A stretch of 64,000 bases of DNA from Prinia subflava (taxonomy: Eukaryota > Chordata > Aves > Passeriformes > Cisticolidae): the NCBI RefSeq assembly GCF_021018805.1, contig NC_086247.1, forward strand, positions 136,069,602-136,133,601, in the 5' to 3' direction. The notes beneath the pieces were generated by a model. That model saw only the letters and a program-made list of their open reading frames with translations. It was not told the origin of the DNA and did not search any database. Positions 27,531-39,900 of this stretch are shown in pieces. The position numbers and the translations under genes were made by a program. The stretch's first letter is position 1. Each line of letters starts with the position of its first letter.

Positions 27531-29640
27531 CCCTCTCACCTATCTCCAGGCCTCTGGGAAACCAAACTGCCGTCGCCCTACTCTTTAGCTAGCTAGTCAC
27601 TCACACTGTAACTTTGTACAGTATGTGCGATAGTTACGCCGGTTCCAGTTCCCTCTTTGTAAAGGGATCTGTAGGAAGGAGGGGGATCTCTGCGGCCGGG
27701 CTTTGCCAGCTGGTCCCGCCCCAGCTCGGCTCCCTGAGCAGAGCGGTTCCTTACAGCCGGCGTGCAGAAAATACCGAAAGCTCTGTTCCTTGCAGGAGTG
27801 TTGCACCCTGTGACCTCACTGTGCTCTTACACCTTCAGCAGAACGTTTCTTGATTGCCTCCATGGCCACAGAGGATGTGGTCAGTGACAGGTGACTTCCT
27901 GCAAAGGTGCATCTGCCCAGCTCAGAAATACCGAACACCACGTACGTTTTGCTTTTCTGTATATGAAGAACTCATCATCTGCCATCACTGTTCGGGGTCA
28001 GTGCCCACGGGTAACACAGCATACATTCTCCTGTGCCCTTACAATAAGTCATACATCAGCTTCTGAATAATACAAACTGAGCTGCCTCCTGTAGATCTTG
28101 CTTTGTTCATCAGCTGATCCTTCAGCAAGGTGACCAGATCCCTAGGGAGAAGCAAGTGCAGGGCGGCTCCATGAGGCGGACAAACCACAAGTGAGGTCAT
28201 CCCACTGCAGCCGGTGCCCTCAGTGACGGGGCACGGCCCACAGGTGCACTCAGTGGGCAGGGTGCTGGCAAGAGCACGCGTCACATCAGCAGGCCCAGAG
28301 CAGCTGAGGTGATGAACCAGGTCCAGGAAGGCACAATGTAGGCACAGGGTCTGTCCAGGGCCAGAAACAGAGGTGCAGGCACGTTACCTACCAGAGAGGC
28401 TCAAGGTATAGCCAGAACACAGAGCTGGAGACAGGTGCATCTACAAAAAAACTCAGGCAAAGACCTAAACTGTGCCCTACCTGAGCTTACGTGGAGGTCC
28501 TGGGCAGAAGGTGTTGTCAGATGTGCATGGCTGTTCAGGGCAACTAAGGTCAGTACATGAGTCTGGGACCCCAGCACAGGCTTAAATTTAAATAAATTTT
28601 AAAATGTTTCACACTTCCATTTCTCTTCTGCCATTTTGATCTCAACAGCAAAAGTTACCTATCATTCTGGAATCCAAAGCAGTAATGTTAAATCTCCCTC
28701 CTGCATAGGAACAGTTACTGGGATTTATTATATGGTCTCTTTCCTTCATCTTATGGAGAGTAGGACAAAACAGAGATGTATTTAATTTTTTGTCCTTTTT
28801 TTTTTTTCCAGCATAATGACTTAGGAGTTGCAGAGATACTAAACTGTAATTTTTGTTCTTGAAAATAGGTTCGACAACAAAAAAATCCCTTATATTCTGC
28901 TGCAGTCAATGGAAGCAGCTGAGTAGTCAGCACCTTTGAATAAAAGCAGGTCACTTAGATGCCTAAATATAGATTTGAAGTCAGACTTTTGGAGAGTTCA
29001 GTACCCATTTTATCCCTTACCTTACGCTTAGAACATGCTATCTGAGCACTGTGCAATGCTGCACACATCAACATGACTAACATCTGCCACATATGTGTCC
29101 TTCATCGTCCTTCCAGTGTAAATCCATATAGTGAAGCATTTTGGTTTATAAATAAGAAATAATAAATAGCAAACATTTTAGTCGTTTTTTTTAATAGGAA
29201 AGACTGAAGAAGGAAGTTGCTCTTTTTTCCAGAAGACTTTCTGGTCATCTTGGCATAGATTCTAAGGAGCTCTTCCCTGCAAATACGAATTCTCACTAAA
29301 GAAGGTTGTTTTATCAGAAGAACAAAAGATGTTGATCATAACAATTACAGCTGAATTAAAAAAATTCAAGGGCCCAGGCTATCTATATGACAAGGTCTGA
29401 GACAAAGACTTGTCCTCTTCAATTTTAAGTGTCACAAACAAAGATGGTTGCCTCTACTTGCCTTTCCTGTAGGAACCATTGTGGGCACAGATTTTCCACT
29501 GAATCTGTGATATAGATGCAGCTGGACTTGGGTCACTTGAAGAGACAAAACTTGATTACACTTGCAGCCTACATTCCTCTTGGGATGTCTCTTTCTCTCA
29601 ATTGTAATCCAGTCTTGTAAAATAGAACAGAGGCTGAGAC
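27531..29640. other. Intergenic DNA upstream of PIP4K2A
   Basis: GC content falls off gradually from the CpG island. ORFs are short, in mixed frames and unrecognisable. A divergent transcript from the promoter is possible but nothing in the sequence supports a specific gene. I see no named repeat. Confidence 0.5.
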
Positions 29641-31890
29641 CCTCTAGCCAGTGCCAACAGTAAAAATTTTCCCAGTCCACTTCTTGCAGCCTAGACTTCC
29701 CTTTCAAACTTCATTTAACTCACCTTCAGCTGGAGCTCCAGGGCGCTTTCTCCCCCAGTTCTAGCACTAACCCTGAGGGCAAGCTTAATTTTACGCAGAG
29801 TCACAATGCAGGGTCCCCAGCCATTGCCCACACCAAAACATTGTAACAGCCATGTTCTTCTCAAAATCTACCCTTTCCTTTGACATGTTGGCTTTTAAGC
29901 TCCCTCCATCTACAGCTCTAGGCTCTCCCTGTCCAAATGCCCACCTTAACACAGACCTTTAGACCAGGACCCCCAGCCAGTGCCCTCAATAAAATATTCT
30001 CCCTGCTACATTTGCTCCACCCCACACCTTTTTGTTTTCAGACCTCCTTTCTAGCTCCATTCCAGCTGCAGCTCCAGGTCGTCTGTTTTTCTCAGCTCTA
30101 AGCTTAAGCCTCCAACAAACCATATGCTGGGCTTTGGATGTGGTGCCAGTGCCCACACCAGGAAGTTCTTGCTGCCAAGTTCTTCTGGCAGCCTACACTT
30201 CCCTGGGACAGTCACTTTCTAGCCCTGAGCCAGCTGCAGCTGTGTTCTCTTTCCTTCTGTCAAACATAACCTCAAACCTCACCCTACACCTAGAAGTTAT
30301 GTGGAGCCTTGGACCAGGCCCCTTGGTCATTGCTTCCACCAACAAGTTTTTGCACGCAAGCTATCCCTGTGGCCCAGCCTTTTCACTATCAGCTGCTCTC
30401 AAGCTTCCCTTCATCAGGAGCTCTAGGCTCTCTTTGGCTCCCAGCACAAGCCCTAACCTTCACACAAGCTGTATGGTGGGCTTCAGAACAGGACTGTAGA
30501 ACACCAGTCACAACAAAAAGTTCTTGCTATGAAGTTCTCCCTGCACCCCAGGTGTGCTAGGCCTGTTCTAACTGCAGCCCTACACTCTCTTGTGTTGTCA
30601 AAAATAACACAGCTGCAACTCCAGCCGTAAGAGTAGGCTGAGCCTCAGACCAGGCAGCCCTGCCAAGTTCCTTGAATTTAGACTTCCCTTAAAAGTCCCT
30701 CACTAATGCTCCTCCTGCTGGAATTCTAGGCTTCCTCTTTCTCCCAGCCTTAACTGTAATCCTGATGTAAACATAATCAAATGCTGTCACCCCCCTTTTA
30801 ATTACCAAGCCAAAACAGTCTTCCAGCCAAATTCTCTTTGCAGCCCTTTCTAACTCAACTCTCAGTGCAGCTCTGGGCTCTCTTAACCCTAATTGTAACC
30901 TGAGCCTCTATTGGATTTGCATGGCAAGGTTTTGGTAGTGCAGGGGGCTACAGGGGTGGCTTTTGTGAGAAGGCGCCAACCCACACTCGAGCAGCCTGCT
31001 CCTGAAAGACTTGCATCCTGTGGAAATGGCCCATGCTAAAGCAGTTTGTGAAGAACTACAGCCTATAGGAAGGAGAAGTTCATGGGAAGTTCATGGAGAA
31101 CTGGCTCCTGGAGGAGAGACCTCACACTGCAGCAGGGGAGGAAGAAGGAGAATGGAGCAGCAAAGACACTGTGTGATGATCTGACCACAGGCACCCATTC
31201 CCCCACTGAGCAGAAAGACAGATAAAATTGGCAGAGATGTTGAACCTGGGAAGGAGGAGGCTCCCCCTGTCCAGTTGAGGAGGGGAGGGATAGCATAACT
31301 TGATGGGCAACTGATATCCAGCCAAGGTCAACCCATCTTAGCCATATCAATAAACCCAACCCAAGGCTGAGTCTTGGTCTGCAGTTTATGTGGGCTAGGT
31401 CAAACAGAAAACTTCTGGGACCAACATTCTCCTTGCAGCTAACACTTCCGGTTACCCATTCTTTCACAGTCCAACTGCAGCAAAAGCTCATGGCTCCCTC
31501 TCTCAAGCCTAACCCTGACTTTAATCTCAGAGGCTGAGCTTCAGACATGACCCTCAGCCACTGCCCAGGACAAGAAGTTCTTGAAGCCAATTTCTCTTTG
31601 CAGCCCACTCTTCACTTTGAGAGCCCTCTTCTAGCCTCTTGTACTGTCTAGCCCTTCCCTAGGCTTTCTCTTTTTCTCAGCCCTTAGCATGACCACTGTG
31701 AGTCTTAAAGCAGGATAATGTCCCATCAATGCCCACACCAAAACACTTCCCCTTCCAAGTTCTCTCTGCACTGCTTTTTTCTAAAGCTCCTTTGTAAACC
31801 CATTCCAACTGCAGTAGCAGGCTATCCTTCCCTCAACCCTAACTCTAACTGTACCCTAATCCTTACTGTAAGCTAAGCCTTGGAGACAGG
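29640..31890. repeat. Diverged tandem array, unit about 170-180 bp
   Basis: The same series of phrases recurs: a CAGCTGCAGCTCCAGGCTC-like part, a TTTCTCCCAGCCCTAACCC-like part, AGACCAGG then CCAGCCAGTGCCCACACC, then GTTCTTGCTGCCAAGTTCT and TGCAGCC. The CCAAGTTCT-like landmark occurs near 29676, 29850, 29993, 30175, 30356, 30530, 30663, 30837, 31421, 31587 and 31755. Spacing is mostly 166-182 bp, with two short units (133 and 143) and one stretched by an insertion. Units are well diverged, so the array is old. Many contain CCCTAA-like pieces resembling degenerate telomere repeat. The ORF of 155 codons at 30032 lies wholly inside it and is not a gene. Confidence 0.75.
30915..31390 (+). mobile_element. 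ERVL-type LTR fragment inserted in the tandem array
   Basis: The array is interrupted by sequence beginning near TTTGCATGGCAAGGTTTTGG and GGGGGCTACAGGGGTGGCTT. It continues through repeated phrases such as ACTCGAGCAGCCTGCTCCTG and AAGCAGTTTGTGAAGAACTA and ends near an AATAAA at about 31348. This phrase order resembles an LTR widespread in bird genomes that I associate with ERVL elements. It appears internally deleted, and I could not find clean target duplications. The family assignment is from memory of the pattern, not a database search. Confidence 0.55.
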
Positions 31891-34800
31891 CTCTCTCTAG
31901 AGAGAGAGGGTCTTTTCTTTATTCCTTTATGCCTTAGGGACAGTTTCATGCAGGTGTGAGAGAAGTTTTATTCCTACAGCCTGTCATGACATGGCAGTTG
32001 TATTTCAGTCCATTAACAGTTTTCTATAGCATGACACTGTGAGTATATGTTGCAGTCAGCATTCATGGTGCCCATATAGAAATGGGAGATGAAAGGCCTT
32101 CTGGGACAGTATTTAAACACTTAAGAGCTAAGACTAAACCTGGTACTGTGTGGCCTGTAATGCCCACAGAGAGACATCTCCATTAGGAACCTGGTTTAGT
32201 GATGGGCTTGGGAGTGCTAGCTTAATAGTTGAACTAGTTCTTAGATGCATTTTTCAACCTAAGTGACTATAATTCTATCTCTTGGATCACATATCTCTGC
32301 AACTGCATCCATGCTGTATTGCAGGCAACACTGCTTGTTTCACTTCACAGACAACTGCTGAACAAACTAGCTTAAATATGATGATGGTCCAGACACTAAC
32401 AAAAAAAAAAAAAAAAACAAACCCAAGATGTGACAGTAAAACCTGTTTTGAAGTTTCAGTGGGTCCTTAGCCGTATCTTAGAAATCTAGTCAGGATCTGG
32501 TTCCTAAGTAAATCACTTAGGAAAATAGAGGAGGAAATGAATTCTCTGGATTACTGTGCATTCCAAATCCTGACTGGCAGTTGCTACTCAGCTTTAAAGA
32601 AATCCACCCCTCAATATATACAAGTGTTTGAGACTTGGAATGTCCAGTTTTTTGATAACTGAATGTAAAGCTTTTGCACTCTACAAGAACTGAATAAGAG
32701 AGCACAACCAGGGCAAGCTCACATTGCTTGGAAACCTTATTAAAGAGGTGTCATGCCACCAGTGGACTAAGCTGATCTTTTTGCGAGCACAGAATGTACT
32801 CTGCCTCTCATAAAGTAGTTTACTCTCTTTAATAAAGCAGAGTATATGTAGAAACATCAATGAAGACCAAAGGGAAGAGCCTCTAGGCTTGTAAAACATA
32901 ACGAAGTAGGCTTGGGGTAAATTATTTATTTTATGTTGTCCAGTCTGCTCCATTTTTTCTGCCATTAGTACTAAAATTTCTACTTTGTCCCATTTTTTGG
33001 TGCAAGATATTCCCAACTGGAAGCTGGTGGACACAGGAGAGAGAAGAATCATAAACAATCTAGCAAGACTGCGCTAATGAATGGCTGCTCTTGACTGACT
33101 TCATCAACGGTTAGAATAAATTAAAACAAGAGTGGGAGCCCTCAACTTCAATTTTAAGAAAGGCTTGGGATTATCATGATTTAGCAAGCTTGCTCCTAAA
33201 ACCTATGTGCTCTTTTTGGTGATGCCACAGAGTTTTGTTTAGCATTATTGTTTAAACATAAAACTCATTTGTTACTTTATTTCAGTATGAAAAAGTATAT
33301 GAATCACTTGCTTTTTCTCTCACTGGTCACCCAGAATATTTCTGCTGGTGTTAGGGTCTCCAGTTTGAAGGACAGGGTTATCACATAGTTTGTGAGGCTT
33401 TGCCTAGCTACTGGAAGGTAATATTTCCCTTTACAATTATTTTCTGCAGCTGCAAAGAACAGAAGGCTCACAGAGTTTCCCTGGGCCAACTGCCATAGGA
33501 ACTAATTTCAGCTAAGGCAGACTCATAAATTGTTCCATTACTCCATAAATTGGTCTGGGCACATGTCACTTCAAGCCAAGCTGGGTTACTTTAAATCTAC
33601 CCTGTAGTTCTAAAATGCTGCCACTTTTTAAAAAGAAAATGTCTTAAAGACATGATGAAAATAGATAATGTCTGAAGTCAGTTAATATTCTACAAGAGCA
33701 CAAAACCTACAAGGATGTCAAAATATTAACCATTACCTTTTTATTTTGGAAATACAGAAAGACCAGACCAAACGGTTTTAGACAAATACTTACTTCCATT
33801 TGTAAAACAGAAAAGGAGAAATAGAAAATGAGTATCTACCAACTATTTAAAATGCAGCCTCCTTAATTACTCCATATTCAGAAGAATAAATCAAACTGTA
33901 TGGGGGATTGCTTACTGAATACATATGTTTACAGGCAAAAAGCATTGCCTGCACTTTTCAGATGTGCCTTTAAGAGCTATAGGACTCACAGAATTTCACA
34001 TTACAGAAGATTCCAAGTGATCTACAGAGCAAAATTTAAAATACAAATTCAAAATTGTTAAAATTGATTTGCAAAGATAAATGTAGTAATTTCTTAAGTC
34101 AAAAGGATTCTGACATTTCATTTTAAGCACTACTGGTTTATTTTTGTTCCTCAACAGGAAGCACAGTACAAAACCAAAGCCCTGCAAAGAGATTATCAGC
34201 TCCAATTTGAGATCAGGCACCTAACATAAGTGATGCTGTCTTTTTTTTGGTTGGTTGGTGTTTTACAGGGTGAAAAAATAGCATCCCACTTCAGTTTAGG
34301 CCTGGGAAATTAGTACAGCCAGGTGCAGCTCCTGTAGTCACAATCCAAAACCAGTGGAAGCCAGAACAGCTGATTTTCACCTTGTTTGGCTCTCCATAAA
34401 CAATCCAACTGAGTGTCTCTACGATCAGCATCCAGCAGTAGCAGTGTCCATTTCAGTTCAAAGAAAGTCAAGTCTCCAAGGCAGAGAAATGCAAACCCCA
34501 ACTGTCCTGCTCCCCCTGGGGCCCTCTGCTTCCCTTTTACGACTTCCCCACTTCGGCAGCACAGCTGCCAGTTCCACCTCCCAGCAGTTTAACAAGCCAC
34601 AACTGCCAGGTTTTGCAGCTTATATGGTCTTTAAGGGCTAACCTCTTCCTTTTTCTGTAGAAAAGGCTTTTAACCCTTTTTAGGTTCACAGGGCCTACAG
34701 TTCAACCTTGTGAGTTGTTTGTGTGCAGTTTTCTAGAGTAACTGAGATTTTCCAGTGTCTCTCTCTTGATTCAACTCCCGTTTTATCAGGTGTCATCAGC

Positions 34801-36059
34801 TAGGAAATTGCAGAACTGTTCCTGTACACTGTTACTCCAGCTGGGGGGTTAGAGGGCAGTATATACAATATATAAACCTTTTTCCACCCCAGCAAATTCC
34901 TCAAACTTACTAGATTTCACTATTAAAACAATAATATTTTATAAAATGCATCAAATATAAGTTTCATAAAGACATTCTGTATATACATTTTCTTGTTTGT
35001 TCTTCAACTTGAAAGGTGTTTTGCTCAACATCAGGTAATAAATGTCACTTTGAATAATCTATTAATTGCTCCCAAGCTGGTATAAAAGCTTCCTTTTTTT
35101 TCAAAATATGCTTTTTATCATATTGAAAAGATTTTTAGCTTCCTCTGCTTTTAATAACCCTTAAAACATAAAAGGACACACAATTAAATAATAGATTGAG
35201 AAATAAGATGTAGTATTTAATTCTTTAATTGCACTTCCTTTAATAAAAATACATGGTGCAGAGTTTATTAAATTTTGCAGAAAACCCCAAACATTGTAGG
35301 TTCCATTTTCCTCTAGCTGTTATATTTATAATTTTCAAAGTTTCAGAAGAATTCCAATTCATAGCCCAGAAATACAGGTTCCTTAGCATCTGCCATGTTA
35401 GCATTTTGTGCTTGCTGTGGTTAATCACAGAACTACAATAGCTGAATAGCTGTCACAGAATTACAGTTGTTCCCACGTGTTCTAATTTGGACAGTTGTTC
35501 TTGGAACTGCAGGTTTTGTTTTGAGAAAAAGTTTTGCTTGTGCATTTTTTCAGTGTTTCTTTAGGACTTTCTAGAATTCTTCTGCTGAAGACCTTGAAGT
35601 GCTCCACTGATAACAATTAGGTTAGCCCTGGAAATTCTCCCTACAGTAATGGAAAAATAAGATGCAGAGTTTTCAAAGCTTGGTTTACAGAAACATCCTT
35701 TTATTTCGAATGCCTCCATTCAAAACCTCAGATACCAAGACCCTGAGTATCGACAACAATCACTGAATTCTGAAGCTCTGGTAGACCTTGTGAAAATCAG
35801 GTGTCCCATGTATCTAAACAGTATCTATACAGTATATAAACAAAGTTACAGGTAAACATCTGCCCAATTTACATTGAAGGAAATCCCATGGTCAGCATTG
35901 CACCACCAATCAGTTTGATCCATTCCAGTTCTGGAATCTCCAATGAAGGAAATCCTGCAACCTTTCCCGTATTTGGCCACCTGCACAGGGGAGACATTTT
36001 TCAGTATAGCTAATAAGAATTCTAAAGACCATTTAGCACTTGCGGCTGCTGCTGCTGGT
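31891..36059. other. Intergenic DNA
   Basis: Mostly AT-rich unique-looking DNA with a short perfect palindrome CTCTCTCTAGAGAGAGAG at 31891-31908 and an A-tract near 32400-32418. No recognisable coding sequence or RNA gene. Confidence 0.5.
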
Positions 36060-36960
36060 CCTGTCACTGGGCTCCTCTGCAAAGAGCCTGGTTCTGCCTT
36101 CTCTGTGCTCCTCTCCATTAGGTGTTTGGAACCAGCAGCAGGACCTTCTCTTTGCCTTCATTTCGCCCAGCTGAACGCACCCGGGGGTCTCAGTCTGCTC
36201 TCACAAGCATGCCGTGCAGCTCCATAGCTGTCCTGGAGGCTCTCCACTGCACCTGCTCCAGTATGCCAATGCCTTTCTTGTCCTGGGTACCCCCAAAGAG
36301 ACACCTCAGGTACAGCCTCAGAAGTACTGATCAGAGGGCAAGGAATGCTTTCCAGACAAGCGCCTACGCTGTTGTTAATACAACCAATGTCATCTGTCCC
36401 AGGTGCAAGATCCCAGGCCCCATTTGCCCTTGAACTTCAGGAGTCTGTCAGATCATTCTCCAGTCTGCCCAGGTTCTTTGAGTCACAGCTGCTCCCTCCA
36501 ATGTCTTATTGCCTACAAATTTGCTGAGAGCGCACTCCATCCCACCACCCAGGTCATGATTAAAGATATTGAACGGTGTTATCCCCACTATGGATCCCTG
36601 AGGGAGGCCACTTGTACAACCAGTCACCACTTCTGCTTTGTATTGTTGATTGCAACTCTTCCAGCATGGTGGTCCAGCTGATTTTCTGCCCCTGCTATCA
36701 TCCACTTACAGAATCCATACCCCACTAATTTGGCACTAAGGAGATAATGGGAAACCATATCAAAGGCCTTGCTAGAATCAAAGTACACAGCATCCACTGC
36801 TCCTCCCTTCATCCTAGAGCGAGTTATCTCATCACAGAAGGCAATCAAGTTGTTCAGGTATAATTTACCCTTGATAATTCTGTGCTGGCTGTTCTCAATC
36901 ACCTTCTTATCTTTCCTGTGCTTGGAAATGCTTGTAGGAGGTGCAGTATGTAACATTCCC
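36060..36960 (-). mobile_element. CR1 LINE fragment, broken ORF2 and 3' region
   Basis: On the minus strand the translation from about 36956 contains GKLYLNNLIAFCDEITRS and VYFDSSKAFDMVSHYLL, the fingers/palm part of a CR1-type reverse transcriptase. A second frame around 36640-36480 gives TSGLPQGSIVG and a degraded NDL segment. The two parts are in different frames and stops interrupt them, so the element is dead. The remainder, 36430 to about 36060, reads as the reverse complement of a typical CR1 3' region. It is 5'-truncated, as most CR1 copies are. It does not encode a host gene. Confidence 0.85.
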
Positions 36961-39900
36961 AGGGAATGCAGCTCAGCTGAGTGGCCTGTATGGCCTCAAA
37001 TTCTCCTTGTCCTTCTCAAAGATGGATGTGTGTGTGTGTTTGCCTTCTTACTTTCTGGCTTCTTTGTAATATACTGTTATTTCAGTCAATTAAAAAACCT
37101 ACAATGGACCCTAATATGCTATTAGAGGGTTAAAATCTATCAGGTCTCTCTTCTATGGAAATTTTTTATTCTAATGTAAAAAACTTGCAATATTTAGGTT
37201 TCAGTAATTTGTGATGTGGTTCTGCTAGAGAAATTTTTACCTTAGATAACAATCTTGTCTCAAATTCCTTTGATTTACATGAAAAATACATATTTTCCAA
37301 GAGGTATTCTTTAAGCAAATGAAAACTACACATAGTAATCTCCTTAAATCATGTTTCATTACTAAAAACACTTCCCTGATGCCAAAAGATATTTAAAATA
37401 TTGCTTTTTTAATAAAATAAATGCAAACAATCAGCTTGGTAAATAACCAGAATACAAAAGGAAAGAAAACAAATGCTGTACTTGTCCATCTAACTACTTT
37501 GTAATTACTACATAAAGCTCAAAGGATTTCAGAGAAGAACAAACTGATTTCTCATGAGACTGGAAGGAAGATTGGTATAAGAACTGCTTAGGCACAAGGC
37601 CAAAAGAAATTCTAGTGACATCTCCAAGAAACTGCACAAAATGCTGTAGACCTGAAGGGAAAGGTGTTTGAGTGCATGGTAATGTGCTGCAAACCTGTGC
37701 TTGCACTTGTCTTTGAAAGGTCTCTGCAGCTGCAAGCCACAAGGCCACCACTGCTCTATGTGAGGCCATGCTAATGGTTTTGTTCTCTTTACTAAAACTC
37801 TTTGCTCTAGTACACGTTTGAAAGAATATGTGTATGAGGCCTGATATACACCTTTCGTTTTTGCTAGTGTTTTGTCACTAGATGAGTGATGTAACGTTTA
37901 ATGTAAATAGTTACCCATGTGCAGAGGTAACTGCAACTGTTTACACTAAACAATTTTACTAGCAAAGGTAGGTTATTTCCTGTTCCTAGGAGAAGTTGCT
38001 ACACTGTAAGAGAACCTTTTTACATGTATGATGTCTTCTATCCTCAGATATTTTAGTGCTTTACCTGTTCTGGTTTAAAAATTATGCTAAAGAGAATCAT
38101 TATGGCTATTCTAGAGCTAAGGAGGTGCCTCTTTGCCCCAGGTTTCTTCCTTGGTAATCTTTAGCAGTGGAGGTGGCACTTCCTGGAGATCAAGGGGATG
38201 ATAAGACACTGCTCAATCTGCATGTGTGGCTTGGTGTCAGTAACCAGAGTCCTGGTGTGAGATTAATTGACAGGGATTATCAGTGTTTTTCAAGCACTGT
38301 GACCTGTGTGCAGACAAAGCTTTGATCATTATGCATCATAGAAAACTTCACAGCAGTCTTCAGCAGCACATCTCCCAGGTCTGTTATCAGGTTTTAGGTC
38401 CTCTCAGTTTCACTAGGGAAGCATGATAATTTCCAGAAATTCAGTTTTGGAGAAAGCCAGTGATCCCATAAGGAACAAGGAGCCATGGTAGGTAGGAGCT
38501 GGATTGGTTTGTTTGCTCCAAATTGATTGTGTTACATCACTACCAATATGTAGTAGAGGGCTTGGGAAGCTAGGTATGGCCAAGGCTAAGACCAGCACCA
38601 TTTACACTGCAGATATTGTTTTGACAAGTTAATGAAAGTAGACTTGCCCTATTTTTCATTGGGAGAAAGCTGTAAAAATTGTAAAAATATGGCCAAATAA
38701 TATGAGTCATGCTTTATTTTAAAGTGACACTATAGAAGCATGTGATTCCTAATAACTTAAAAACAGTTATTAGTGTCTTCTGTGTTGTTTTTAAATACTT
38801 TCTTTACTTTTTTTTTTCTTTTGATGTTCAAGAATCCAGTTTGTATTTATTTTGCATGAGAGCAAAATCCAGCAGAGTGGGATGACAACTGACATAACTC
38901 AGAGGAAGTGAGGGTATAGAATTATCTGAGTTACTATAAGCAAAAAAAGAATGTATTTTCTAAGCACAGAACATACTTTAACCCCAGCTAGTTCCTTTTC
39001 TCACAAAAGAAAAAGAAGAGCATAGTGCCTTTAAAAGCAAAGAAGCTACAGTGATTAGTACCAGGAGAGCATCTTATCTGTGATTAAATAGACTTGGTGA
39101 CTGATTCATTGTGGGGGCAGGGGGTGTTGAGGTAAGGAGGACTGAAATACAGGTGAACAAGTGATATATGCCCAAAGCTCGCTGTCTGAAGTAAATGGTT
39201 TTACATGTGTGAGGTGGGTAGGAGCAGAGGGCAGAAAATGGAAACAGAAGAAGAGATACCGCAAACCACAGCTAATTTGGCCCTCAGCTTTCTTATGCTG
39301 TTACTGTTTCTGCACTTGGAGATGAAGCTGCAGCCACATTTCCTCTGCAAGGCAAGCAGAAAGGGTAGCTGAGAAGCTTGCAAACTGCAGAGTTACGTGC
39401 AGCGCTGCAGGAGCTCTCATACTGATGAAAATGTCAGCTCTTTGATGTTAGCTACTGCACGGTCCTGCAGAAATTAACGTTCCCATCCTGTGTTGAAGAA
39501 GACAACAAGGAAGCCAAGAGGTTTTGTTTTTGCTTTGAAGCAAAGATAAACAGAAGCTGTCTACAAATGAAATATTCACATGTTCCAGTGTATTCCAGTT
39601 CCTTGAATAACTATAGTTTGGTTTGAGCTCGAGTGTAAGAAATGTTTTAAACTCCCACCCCATGGAAGGAGAAGGCTGCAAGGCCTAAAGGCTGTGCTGA
39701 GTACAGAATCAGGGTTTTGGTGACACTGGACCAACACTACACTTATGTGTTGCAGCTACTTATAGAACCAATATTTACTCACAGAAAATTGTCAAAAAAA
39801 TTAAGAATGCGTAAACATTTATGATGGGCCAATAAACCTTTTCCATCCTACACATTGTTTGCATACCACATGGTTTCCATTCGGGTCCTGCTGGGAAAGA

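Noticed and set aside
26367..27596. Several long ORFs on both strands of the CpG island
   Set aside because: GC-rich DNA has few stop codons. Only the 47-codon PIP4K2A exon shows homology and a splice donor. The 289-codon version of its frame starts at a GTG at 27328, not at an ATG.
30032..30499. 155-codon ORF
   Set aside because: Lies entirely within the tandem array and spans several diverged units; no coding features.
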